From Alphaproteobacteria bacterium (GTDB taxonomy: Bacteria > Pseudomonadota > Alphaproteobacteria > ATCC43930 > CGMCC-115725): 5,981 nucleotides of DNA. The notes under the pieces are model-generated. The model was not told the origin of the DNA. It saw only the letters and a program-made list of their open reading frames with translations, and did not search any database. This document shows positions 1 to 5,981 of the stretch, piece after piece. The stretch spans positions 1 through 5,981 of the forward strand of contig JASHUX010000114.1 in assembly GCA_030039775.1 (NCBI GenBank). The letters are read 5' to 3'. Each line of letters starts with the position of its first letter. The first letter of the stretch is position 1. The position numbers were made by a program, and so were the translations under genes.

Positions 1-1
1 T

Positions 2-1786
2 CGCCCGACCTACGACGGCGAAGGCGACGAGCCGGTGGTGCTGCCGTCGCGCTTCCCAAACTTGTTGGCGAACGGTGCCAGCGGCATCGCGGTCGGCATG
101 GCAACCAGCATCCCGCCACACAATGCCGGCGAGCTGTGCGACGCGCTGATCCATCTCATCAATCACAAGCGCGCGTCGGTGGCCGATTTGGTCGCGCTGG
201 TCAAAGGACCGGACTTTCCCACGGGCGGCGTGCTCGTGGAGGCGCCTGACGCGATCCGCGACGCGTACGAAACGGGGCGCGGCAGTTTCCGCCTGCGTGC
301 GAAATGGCAAACCGAGCCGCTCGGCCATGGCCAGTACCGGATCATCGTCACCGAGATTCCCTATCAGGTGCAGAAGGCGCAGCTTGTGGAGCGCATCGCC
401 GCGCTGCTCGAGGAACGCAAGCTGCCGCTCTTGGGCGATCTGCGCGATGAATCGACGGATGTGGTGCGCCTGGTGCTCGAGCCGAAGACCCGCAACGTCG
501 ATGGCGCGGTGCTGATGGAAAGCCTGTTCCGCGCGACGGAGCTGGAAAAGCGCATCCCGCTCAATCTCAACGTGCTCGACGCGTCGGGCGTGCCGCGGGT
601 TATGGATCTGAAGGAGGCGCTGCAGGCCTTTCTCGATCACCGTCGCGTCGTACTGCAGCGCGTTTCGCAATTCCGTCTCGACGCGATCGCGCGGCGCAGC
701 GAGATCCTGCGCGGCTTCATGATCGTCTACCTCAATCTCGACGAGGTGATCCGCATCATCCGCCAATATGACGATGCGAAGGAACGGATCGTCAAGCGCT
801 GGAAGCTGACCGAGACGCAGGCCGAGGCCATTCTCGACATGCGGCTGCGCGCGTTGCGCCGTCTCGAGGAGCTGGCGATCAAGAAGGAATTAGAGGGGTT
901 GCGCGCCGAGGAAACCGATCTGAAGGCGCTGCTCGGCGACGAACGCAAGCAGTGGAAGTCCATCGCCGCCGAAATGACGGACATCAAGAAGCAATTCGGC
1001 CAGGCAACGGCACTTGGCAAGCGGCGCACCGAAATCGGCCAACCGCCGGCGGAGATCCAGGTACCGGTTGAGGCGCTGATCGAGCGCGAGCCCGTCACCG
1101 TGCTGTGCTCGGCGAAGGGATGGATCCGTGCGGTAAAGGGGCACAATCCATCGCTCGCCGACCTGCGCTACAAGGAAGGCGACGAGGGCAAGTTCGCGGT
1201 CCAGGCCTCGACCACCGACAAGCTGCTGCTGCTTGGCTCGAACGGCCGGTTCTACACGCTCGGCGTCGATAAGCTCCCCGGCGGGCGCGGCCATGGCGAA
1301 CCGGTCCGGCTGATGATCGAGCTTGCCAATGAGCACGATATTGTCGCGATGTTGATTTATCGCGAGGGCCAAAAGTTGTTGTTGGCGTCGAGCGATGGGC
1401 GCGGCTTTATCGCGCCGGCCGACGAAGCGCTGGCGCAGACTCGCGCCGGCAAGGTGGTGATGAATCCGGCGGAGGACGCCGCGGCTCTCGTTGCGGTCGT
1501 CGCCGAGGGCGATAGCGTCGCGGTGGTTGGCGACAATCACAAGATGATCGTGTTTCCGCTCGCCGAAATCCCGGAGATGGCGCGCGGCCGCGGCGTGATC
1601 CTCCAGCGCTACCACGAAGGCGGCCTTGCGGACGTGAAGGTGTTCACGAAGGCGGACGGGCTGACGTGGCGCCAAGGCGAAAGCCGCACCCGAACCGAGA
1701 CCGAACTCGGCCCATGGGAAGGTATCCGCGCTCAAGCCGGCCGCCTTGCTCCGCCTGGGTTCCCGAAGAGCAACCGATTTGGCTGA
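2..1786 (+). CDS. parC: DNA topoisomerase IV subunit A (ParC), 5'-truncated by window edge
   Basis: ParC is the DNA-breaking subunit of topoisomerase IV. With ParE it forms the heterotetramer that decatenates daughter chromosomes in the cytoplasm. The frame is open from base 2 and gives 594 residues, so roughly the first 150 residues of a family usually near 740-750 are missing, including the catalytic tyrosine. Counting from base 2, residues 14-41 hold the conserved stretch [15 protein letters not shown] followed by [14 protein letters not shown]. The tower region follows, then a charged helical coiled-coil stretch at about 270-325 beginning [15 protein letters not shown]. From about residue 361 ([14 protein letters not shown]) the beta-propeller C-terminal domain begins. 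It lacks a GyrA box (QRRGGRG-like), which favours ParC over GyrA. The end (RTRTETEL, then [17 protein letters not shown]) resembles alphaproteobacterial ParC tails. The stop TGA lies inside the next gene, so the two are probably co-transcribed and translationally coupled. Confidence 0.96.
   Translation, partial: RPTYDGEGDEPVVLPSRFPNLLANGASGIAVGMATSIPPHNAGELCDALIHLINHKRASVADLVALVKGPDFPTGGVLVEAPDAIRDAYETGRGSFRLRAKWQTEPLGHGQYRIIVTEIPYQVQKAQLVERIAALLEERKLPLLGDLRDESTDVVRLVLEPKTRNVDGAVLMESLFRATELEKRIPLNLNVLDASGVPRVMDLKEALQAFLDHRRVVLQRVSQFRLDAIARRSEILRGFMIVYLNLDEVIRIIRQYDDAKERIVKRWKLTETQAEAILDMRLRALRRLEELAIKKELEGLRAEETDLKALLGDERKQWKSIAAEMTDIKKQFGQATALGKRRTEIGQPPAEIQVPVEALIEREPVTVLCSAKGWIRAVKGHNPSLADLRYKEGDEGKFAVQASTTDKLLLLGSNGRFYTLGVDKLPGGRGHGEPVRLMIELANEHDIVAMLIYREGQKLLLASSDGRGFIAPADEALAQTRAGKVVMNPAEDAAALVAVVAEGDSVAVVGDNHKMIVFPLAEIPEMARGRGVILQRYHEGGLADVKVFTKADGLTWRQGESRTRTETELGPWEGIRAQAGRLAPPGFPKSNRFG
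1765..1770 (+). promoter_or_regulatory. Ribosome binding site for the TusA-like gene
   Basis: The sequence GAAGAG lies 8 bases before TTG 1779, inside the last parC codons. It is an imperfect Shine-Dalgarno match, but its spacing is right. It favours the TTG at 1779 over the upstream in-frame TTG at 1746, which would add 11 residues not expected in this family. Confidence 0.5.
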
Positions 1787-2009
1787 GCCGACCGTCCTCG
1801 ATTGCAAGGGGCTTAAATGCCCGCTGCCCGTCTTGAAGGCGCGCAAGGCGATGAAGGCGCTGGCAGCGGGCGCGGTATTGCGCGTGCTCGCGACCGATCC
1901 GGGCGCGGTCGGCGACTTTCAGCATTTCTGCCAGGTAACGGGAAACCGTCTGCTCGCCCATCGCAGCGACGACGGCGTCCTGATATTCGACATCGCGAAG
2001 GGCGAATGA
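1779..2009 (+). CDS. TusA/SirA/YedF-family sulfur carrier protein
   Basis: This is a small cytoplasmic persulfide carrier of the TusA family. Members accept sulfur from cysteine desulfurases or rhodaneses and pass it to tRNA 2-thiolation, molybdenum cofactor synthesis or sulfur oxidation; which of these applies here cannot be told. From TTG 1779 the protein has 76 residues, within the usual 75-81. It begins [19 protein letters not shown] after the initiator, with the diagnostic CPxP motif at Cys14-Pro15-Leu16-Pro17, Cys14 being the predicted persulfide site. Cys51, in the segment DFQHFCQ, lies 37 residues on, the same spacing as Cys19 and Cys56 of E. coli TusA. Cys9 is an extra cysteine close to the active site. 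The start overlaps the parC stop (TTGGCTGA, 8 shared bases), indicating coupling to parC. No YeeE-type transporter, desulfurase or rhodanese is visible nearby. The family call is secure; the start and the exact role are less so. Confidence 0.9.
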   Translation: MAEPTVLDCKGLKCPLPVLKARKAMKALAAGAVLRVLATDPGAVGDFQHFCQVTGNRLLAHRSDDGVLIFDIAKGE

Positions 2010-2011
2010 AA

Positions 2012-2033
2012 ATGGCCCGCCGAAACGGGCCAT
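2012..2033. terminator. Bidirectional intrinsic terminator between convergent genes
   Basis: A perfect 8-bp inverted repeat, ATGGCCCG (2012-2019) and CGGGCCAT (2026-2033), encloses a 6-base loop. It lies 2 bases after the TusA-like stop and 19 bases beyond the S41 peptidase stop on the other strand. Read on the - strand the stem ends in CCAT and runs into TTTTC, a short T tract, so it should work best for the peptidase transcript. On the + strand the following bases (CTGTACGATTTC) are only weakly T-rich, so termination of parC-tusA is less certain. Confidence 0.75.
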
Positions 2034-2052
2034 CTGTACGATTTCGGAGAAT

Positions 2053-3618
2053 TTAGCGGACGGTGGTGCTGATCGACGCCGCTTGGAACGGTCTCGCCGG
2101 CTCGTCGGCAAGCGCCTGGGCATACTGCGTCGGATCGGTCAGCAGCCGCTCGGCGACTTCGACATCGACATTGCGGTCAATCCGGGACGCCGGGCACTGG
2201 GCGCGCAGCGCGTCCCAGCCGTGATCGTCGAGCGCGGAGCGCGGCAGGCCGGGGATCGGCTCAGCGTCGTTGGCGCTCGCGATGTTGGCGGTGCACACCA
2301 CCGGCACCACGCCGTGATGATGCAGGATGTAGCCGCCGGGCGGGATGAGCTTTGCCCAGGTTACGGTGAGCTCGCCCTGGTTGGGCAGATGGATTACGTC
2401 CTGCACCGTGCCCTTGCCATAGGACGAGGTGCCGACGATGACGGCGCGGTGGTCGTCTTGGAGCGCCGACGCGACGATCTCCGACGCCGAGGCCGAACCG
2501 CCATTGACCAACACGACCAGCGGCAACGTCTCTGCGGGCCGATCGCGGGTCACGTCGAATACTTGATTGCTTTCGGGGACGCGGCCCTTGGTCGAAACGA
2601 CGCGGCCGGTTTCCAGGAACAAGCTGGCCACTAGAACCGACTGATCGACCAAACCGCCGGGATTGCCGCGCAGGTCGAGGATCAGGCCGCGCAGCGCCGA
2701 ACCCATCTCACGATGCGCCTCGGCCAATTGCTCCTCAAGATTGTCGGCGGTGCGGGCATTGAAGCTAGCGACGCGGAACACAGCGACGTGATCGTCATGC
2801 GTCATGGTCACGGTCTTCATCACGATGTGCGACCGGCGCATCGTAACAGTCACCGGGTTCGTGCCGCCGTCACGCAGCACGGTTAGATGCAATTCCGAGC
2901 CGACCGGGCCGCGCAACCGCTCCGCGACGCCTTCCGCTGGCATTTCGGCGGCACTAATGCCGTCGACGGCGGTGATGTGATCGCCACCGGCGAGGCCGGC
3001 AGCGGCGGCTGGGGAATCCGGCAAAACCATAGCGATGCGCACCGACGCGCCTTCGCCATCGAGCGTGACGCCGATGCCGCCATAACCGTCGCGATTGTCA
3101 CGGTGTTCGGTCGCGATCTGAGGCGCGGCGTAACGGCTGAACCTGTCGAGAAGCTTAAGTCCGCCATCGATCACGGTCTCGTCCAGCGCATCCTCGGACT
3201 TCGCGGCGATGTCGGGCGAATATTGCTTGGCGCGATCCAGCACCGACGCCGTCACCCAGCCCCAGCCCTGATTGTCGTCGGCGGCCGGCGCTGGCACATC
3301 GAGCAGCACATTGTGCCATTGCCGGAACACGACGCGGTCGCCTTCGCGTCCGATCGACAATGTTGGATCCAGCGTCATCGTGCTTTGCAGCCCGGCCATC
3401 GCCAAGCTGTCCGACGTCAGCGGATCGATATAATGACTGCGGATAGCGTGATAGGTCGCCGCGAACAGTGTGGGATCGGCTTGGACCGCCGCCTGCGCGT
3501 TCGGCAAATTCCGTATCTCAACGGGGGCCGCACTGGATGAAGCCAACACGGCAAGAGTCCAAGCACTACCGACAGCGACCGCGAAACCGCGGCACAATAA
3601 ATCCCGCCCGCCCAACAT
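2053..3618 (-). CDS. Exported S41-family C-terminal processing peptidase with PDZ domain
   Basis: This is a serine protease of MEROPS family S41 (Prc/CtpA/CtpB type), expected to trim or degrade cell-envelope proteins in the periplasm. The 521-residue product starts with a Sec signal peptide: Arg5 and Arg10, a hydrophobic stretch at about 11-26, and likely cleavage near SSSAAP, residues 28-32. A PDZ domain spans about 178-262 (YGGIGVTLDGEGASV, then AMVLPDSPAAAAGL). The protease core spans about 275-440, with LRGNPGG at 316-322. The catalytic Ser377 is in GSASASE, Lys402 in YGKGTVQ and Gln406 four residues later; the 25-residue Ser-Lys spacing matches E. coli Prc and Bacillus CtpB. The segment before the PDZ domain is longer than usual, with about 70 extra residues between the helical part at 52-85 and the part at 147-166. 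ATG 3618 is preceded by GGAGGT with a 5-base gap. It lies 61 bases behind rnr, possibly with its own promoter. It may be a paralogue rather than the canonical alphaproteobacterial ctpA, which commonly sits beside an EnvC-like M23 peptidase gene; none is seen here. Confidence 0.93.
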   Translation of the reverse strand: MLGGRDLLCRGFAVAVGSAWTLAVLASSSAAPVEIRNLPNAQAAVQADPTLFAATYHAIRSHYIDPLTSDSLAMAGLQSTMTLDPTLSIGREGDRVVFRQWHNVLLDVPAPAADDNQGWGWVTASVLDRAKQYSPDIAAKSEDALDETVIDGGLKLLDRFSRYAAPQIATEHRDNRDGYGGIGVTLDGEGASVRIAMVLPDSPAAAAGLAGGDHITAVDGISAAEMPAEGVAERLRGPVGSELHLTVLRDGGTNPVTVTMRRSHIVMKTVTMTHDDHVAVFRVASFNARTADNLEEQLAEAHREMGSALRGLILDLRGNPGGLVDQSVLVASLFLETGRVVSTKGRVPESNQVFDVTRDRPAETLPLVVLVNGGSASASEIVASALQDDHRAVIVGTSSYGKGTVQDVIHLPNQGELTVTWAKLIPPGGYILHHHGVVPVVCTANIASANDAEPIPGLPRSALDDHGWDALRAQCPASRIDRNVDVEVAERLLTDPTQYAQALADEPARPFQAASISTTVR

Positions 3619-3623
3619 CTCCT

Positions 3624-3629
3624 ACCTCC
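3624..3629 (-). promoter_or_regulatory. Strong Shine-Dalgarno of the S41 peptidase
   Basis: GGAGGT on the - strand lies 5 bases before ATG 3618, with a further AGGAG in the gap. The match is close to consensus and fixes the start. Its first three bases (3629-3627) are also part of a hairpin arm, so access to it may depend on RNA folding. Confidence 0.8.
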
Positions 3630-3648
3630 GCGAAACCATCATCGCGGA
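3627..3648 (-). repeat. Leader hairpin reaching into the peptidase ribosome binding site
   Basis: On the - strand, TCCGCGA (3648-3642) pairs with TCGCGGA (3633-3627) across an 8-base loop, a perfect 7-bp stem. The 3' arm supplies the first three bases of the GGAGGT Shine-Dalgarno sequence. If it forms in the mRNA it could lower translation. The arms also match the arms of the hairpin at 3693-3717. The heptamer occurs elsewhere in this GC-rich window (for example near 255 and 5000), so chance is a real alternative. Confidence 0.45.
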
Positions 3649-3670
3649 AAGAGGCTAGCAGGAGCAAGTG

Positions 3671-3676
3671 ATTATA
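3671..3676 (-). promoter_or_regulatory. Candidate -10 element (TATAAT) for the S41 peptidase
   Basis: A perfect TATAAT on the - strand begins 3 bases after the rnr stop codon, in a short AT-rich patch unlike its GC-rich surroundings. Transcription from it would start near 3664 and give a leader of about 45 bases holding the hairpin at 3627-3648. I see no good -35 match at 16-18 bases: those positions fall in the arm of the hairpin at 3693-3717 and read GAGTCG, CGAGTC or GCGAGT. It is a candidate only. Confidence 0.35.
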
Positions 3677-3679
3677 CGG

Positions 3680-5959
3680 TTAATGGCGTCGGCGACTCGC
3701 GGAGTTTCCGCGAGTCGTTTGATTTCGTTGATTTTCTTTACCCGCCGCCGGGGTAAAGGCGAGGCTGCCGGTAACCGCGTCGGCCTCCGCCAGCGTCACC
3801 CGCATCGCGTCGCCGAGCGTAAACGTCTTGTTAGTACGTCGCCCGATCAGGCGATGACGCTTTTCGTCGAACACATAGAAATCGCCGCCGAGCATCGAGA
3901 TCGGCACCAACCCGTCGGCACCGGTTTCGTCGAGCGTGACGAATAGGCCCGCCCGCGTGACGCCGTTAACCCGCGCGCCAAACGTTGCACCAATACGCTC
4001 GCCCAAGAAGGCGGCGGTATAGCGGTCGAGCGCCCCGCGTTCGGCCGCGGCGGCGCGGCGCTCGGTCATCGAGATGTGCTCGCCCATCGCGACGGATTCG
4101 TCGTGCGGCCAATCGGCAGGATCGGCGTTGTCCCAACGGTGTCCCGCTATCAAGGCCCGATGCACCAGGAGGTCGGCGTAACGCCGGATCGGCGAGGTGA
4201 AATGCGCATAGGATCGAAGCGCCAAGCCGAAATGGCCGATATTGTCGGGGCTGTAGACCGCCTGCGCCTGGCTCCGCAGCACCAGCGTGTTGATCATGGT
4301 CGCCTGCGGCGTGTCTTTGGCGCGATCGAGGATCTGATTGAAGTGCCGTGGCCGGATCACCTGACCCTTCGCCAGGGTCAGGCCCGGGATACGCAGCTCG
4401 ATCAGAAAATCGCGCAGCGCCGCGAGCTTCGCCGGGTCGGGCGCGTCATGGACGCGGTACATGCAGGGTAGGTGCAGCCGCTGCAACGTCTCCGCCGCCG
4501 CGACATTGGCGGCAATCATGAACTCCTCGATCAGCTTATGGCTATCGTACCGCGGCCGCGGTTCGATCTTCTCGATGCGCCCGGCATCGTTGATCGTGAC
4601 TTTACGCTCGGGTAGGTCGAGATCGAGGGTGCCGCGCTTTCGTCGCGCCTTGTCGAGCGCCCGGTAGGCACCGTAAAGCGGCTGCAGCACTGGCTCGACC
4701 AGCGGCCGCGTTTTATCGCCGGGGCGGCCGTCGATCGCCGCCTGAACCTCATCGTAGGTAAGGCGCGCGGCGGAGCGCATCAGCCCGCGCACGAAGCGAT
4801 GGCGCACCAGATTACCGTCACCGTCGATCCAGAGATGCACCGCGAGACAGGCACGATCGACCTCTGGCTTGAGCGAGCAAAGTTCGTTCGACAGCGCTTC
4901 GGGCAGCATCGGCACGACGCGATCGGGGAAATAGACCGAGTTGCCGCGATCGCGTGCCGCCCGGTCGAGCGCGTCGCCGGCACGCACATACCAAGCCACA
5001 TCCGCGATCGCGACCAGGAGATGCCAGCCGCCGTCATGGTCGGGATCGGGCTCGGCCCAGACCGCATCGTCGAAATCGCGCGCATCGGTGCCGTCGATGG
5101 TGACCAGCGGGATCGGACGCAAATCGGTTCGGCTGCCGAGCGGTACCGGGCGCGCTTCGTCGGCGATCTGGGCGGCGGCCGTCGGAAACGCGGTCGGAAT
5201 GCCGTGCGTCGCTATGGCGATAAGGCTGAAGGCGCGGGGCTCGTCGCGATGGCCGATGCGCTCCAGCACTTTCGCTTGCGGCAGGCCGAGGCGGGGGCCC
5301 GGCATAGCCTCGGACAGCACGATCTCACCGTCCGTCGCGCCCGCGCTGTCGAGCGTGGGGATGCGGAATTCGGATCTGATCTTGCGGTCGGTCGGTTCGA
5401 GCCGGCCGCCGTCGCGGTCGGCATGGAAAATGCCGACGATGCGGTCGGGCGCGCCTTCGATCGCGCGGACGATCCATGCCTCGTAGCCGCCGTCGTCCCG
5501 CTTTGCGAAGCGCGCGATCGCACGCTCGCCGCGGCCGAGCGCCGGCGTTTTCGGCTCCGGCACGACGACGATCCGCGGCGCGTCGCCTTCGCCGCGCCAG
5601 CCGACTGGACGCGCCACCATATCGCCGTCGAAGTCGACATCGACGATTTCGACGACGCCGATTTCCGGCAAATTCGTGATCGCCGCGAGCTTGCTTTTCG
5701 GTCCGCGTTCGACCGAGCCGGACCGTTCGATGTCGCGCAGCAGGCCTTTCAGCGCAACGCGCTGGCTCGGCGGCACCTTGAAGGCGCGGCTCAGATCGCG
5801 CCGCGCCAACGGCACGGGGCTCGAAGCGATGTAATCGAGCACTTCCTCGCGCGTCGGCAACCGCCCGAGGCGCGGCGGTTTGGGTTGGTTGCGGTTCGGT
5901 TGCCCCTTTGACGGCGCGCTTCGCGGGCGCTCGGGACGATAAATGTTTTTCCGTGCCAT
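3680..5959 (-). CDS. rnr: Ribonuclease R (RNase II/RNB family 3'-5' exoribonuclease)
   Basis: RNase R is a processive, Mg2+-dependent 3'-5' exoribonuclease that can degrade structured RNA. It acts in the cytoplasm in mRNA and rRNA turnover and with trans-translation. The 759-residue product has a basic N-terminal tail (1-32), a winged-helix region at about 33-92, two cold-shock/OB domains (about 98-150 and 172-245), the RNB domain (about 275-600) and a C-terminal S1 domain (about 655-735). The active site TIDGTDARDFDDAV holds Asp289, Asp295, Asp297 and Asp298, matching the spacing of Asp272/278/280/281 in E. coli RNase R. Tyr343 in NSVYFP is the likely base-stacking residue, and HFTSPIRRYADLLVHR (586-601) is the conserved RNA-holding segment. 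Only about 22 residues follow the S1 domain, so the long lysine-rich tail of E. coli RNase R is absent. ATG 5959 has no clear Shine-Dalgarno sequence, but the next in-frame alternatives would cut the winged helix. The S41 peptidase follows after 61 bases on the same strand. Confidence 0.96.
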   Translation of the reverse strand: MARKNIYRPERPRSAPSKGQPNRNQPKPPRLGRLPTREEVLDYIASSPVPLARRDLSRAFKVPPSQRVALKGLLRDIERSGSVERGPKSKLAAITNLPEIGVVEIVDVDFDGDMVARPVGWRGEGDAPRIVVVPEPKTPALGRGERAIARFAKRDDGGYEAWIVRAIEGAPDRIVGIFHADRDGGRLEPTDRKIRSEFRIPTLDSAGATDGEIVLSEAMPGPRLGLPQAKVLERIGHRDEPRAFSLIAIATHGIPTAFPTAAAQIADEARPVPLGSRTDLRPIPLVTIDGTDARDFDDAVWAEPDPDHDGGWHLLVAIADVAWYVRAGDALDRAARDRGNSVYFPDRVVPMLPEALSNELCSLKPEVDRACLAVHLWIDGDGNLVRHRFVRGLMRSAARLTYDEVQAAIDGRPGDKTRPLVEPVLQPLYGAYRALDKARRKRGTLDLDLPERKVTINDAGRIEKIEPRPRYDSHKLIEEFMIAANVAAAETLQRLHLPCMYRVHDAPDPAKLAALRDFLIELRIPGLTLAKGQVIRPRHFNQILDRAKDTPQATMINTLVLRSQAQAVYSPDNIGHFGLALRSYAHFTSPIRRYADLLVHRALIAGHRWDNADPADWPHDESVAMGEHISMTERRAAAAERGALDRYTAAFLGERIGATFGARVNGVTRAGLFVTLDETGADGLVPISMLGGDFYVFDEKRHRLIGRRTNKTFTLGDAMRVTLAEADAVTGSLAFTPAAGKENQRNQTTRGNSASRRRH
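3693..3717. repeat. Perfect 11-bp hairpin in the last codons of rnr
   Basis: CGACTCGCGGA (3693-3703) and TCCGCGAGTCG (3707-3717) form an 11-bp perfect stem with a 3-base loop. It covers roughly rnr residues 748-756 and ends 10 bases before the stop codon. On the - strand no T run follows, so it is not a classical terminator for rnr; it may protect the 3' end of the message or cause pausing. On the + strand it is followed by T-rich sequence (15 T's in the 22 bases 3718-3739), so it would make a better terminator for antisense transcripts entering rnr. Confidence 0.7.
3736..3758. repeat. 8-bp hairpin upstream of the rnr stop
   Basis: CTTTACCC (3736-3743) and GGGTAAAG (3751-3758) pair perfectly around a 7-base GC loop. 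In the rnr reading frame this encodes the junction between the S1 domain and the C-terminal tail (residues FTPAAGK). An A-rich linker in the - strand message separates it from the 11-bp hairpin. Its role is unknown; it may simply reflect coding sequence. Confidence 0.45.
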
Positions 5960-5981
5960 TTAGTAGTATCGCGGAATCGGT
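5960..5981 (-). other. Region upstream of rnr, window edge
   Basis: Only 22 bases lie before the rnr ATG. They contain no GGAGG-like site. A TAA directly abuts the ATG in the same frame (TAAATG on the - strand), which could be the stop of an upstream gene. topA often precedes rnr in alphaproteobacteria, but nothing in these few bases identifies it. Confidence 0.3.

Noticed and set aside
1746..1778. Longer N-terminus for the TusA-like protein from TTG 1746
   Set aside because: It would add 11 residues to a family that normally begins shortly before the LDxxGLxCP motif, and TTG 1779 has the better-placed ribosome binding site.
890..1846. 318-codon open frame on the - strand opposite parC
   Set aside because: It is a GC-rich antisense shadow of a clearly conserved parC frame. 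Its translation is low in recognisable motifs and it runs through the parC-tusA junction.
2083..2634. 183-codon open frame on the + strand opposite the S41 peptidase
   Set aside because: It lies antisense to the protease catalytic core and has no recognisable domain or ribosome binding site.
684..5530. Frequent CGATCG/GCGATCGC palindromes across the window
   Set aside because: They fall within coding frames (Ile-Ala, Asp-Arg codons) without regular spacing, and are explained by GC-rich codon use rather than a dispersed repeat.
4799..5911. 370-codon open frame on the + strand opposite rnr
   Set aside because: rnr on the other strand is unambiguous by catalytic motifs. The antisense product is Arg/Asp-rich with no family resemblance, as expected for an opposite-strand frame in high-GC DNA.
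2053..5959. A functional RNase R-protease module
   Set aside because: The peptidase has a signal peptide and should act in the periplasm, while RNase R is cytoplasmic. Adjacency alone does not support a joint system.
1..5981. Mobile element, CRISPR array, tRNA or rRNA
   Set aside because: Reading both strands I found no transposase or integrase motifs, no regularly spaced direct repeats and no cloverleaf or rRNA-like segments; nearly all bases are assigned to four protein genes.

Overview
The window is ordinary GC-rich bacterial chromosome that is almost fully coding. Protein similarity points to an alphaproteobacterium: a ParC with an alphaproteobacterial-type C-terminal tail, an RNase R with a short tail, and a TusA-like protein. 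The order cannot be fixed from this sequence; Sphingomonadales and Acetobacterales/Rhodospirillales are both possible. I see no insertion sequence, prophage, CRISPR array, tRNA or rRNA.

Layout. Two gene pairs converge. On the + strand, the 3' four-fifths of parC (topoisomerase IV subunit A, cut by the window edge) overlaps by 8 bases a 76-residue TusA-family sulfur carrier that probably starts at TTG 1779. On the - strand, read from the right edge, rnr (RNase R, complete) is followed after 61 bases by an exported S41 processing peptidase with a PDZ domain and an intact Ser-Lys dyad. The pairs meet tail to tail in a 43-base gap. That gap holds a compact hairpin which looks like a shared terminator, better for the peptidase strand because T's follow it there.

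The most structured non-protein signal lies at the rnr/peptidase junction, about 3627-3758. There are two hairpins inside the last rnr codons, one an 11-bp perfect stem with a 3-base loop. A perfect TATAAT follows just after the rnr stop. A third hairpin has a 3' arm that runs into the Shine-Dalgarno sequence of the peptidase. Hairpins one and three share the same 7-base arm sequence, so alternative pairings are possible in the - strand transcript. This suggests separate control of the peptidase, but it is inference from sequence alone.

How the genes work together. They are housekeeping functions without an evident common pathway: chromosome decatenation (ParC), sulfur relay (TusA-like), degradation of structured RNA (RNase R) and periplasmic proteolysis (S41). 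I found no convincing new multi-gene system. The findings are modest: the junction hairpins, a TTG-started overlapping gene, the unusual architecture of the peptidase, and an rnr start with no visible Shine-Dalgarno sequence.
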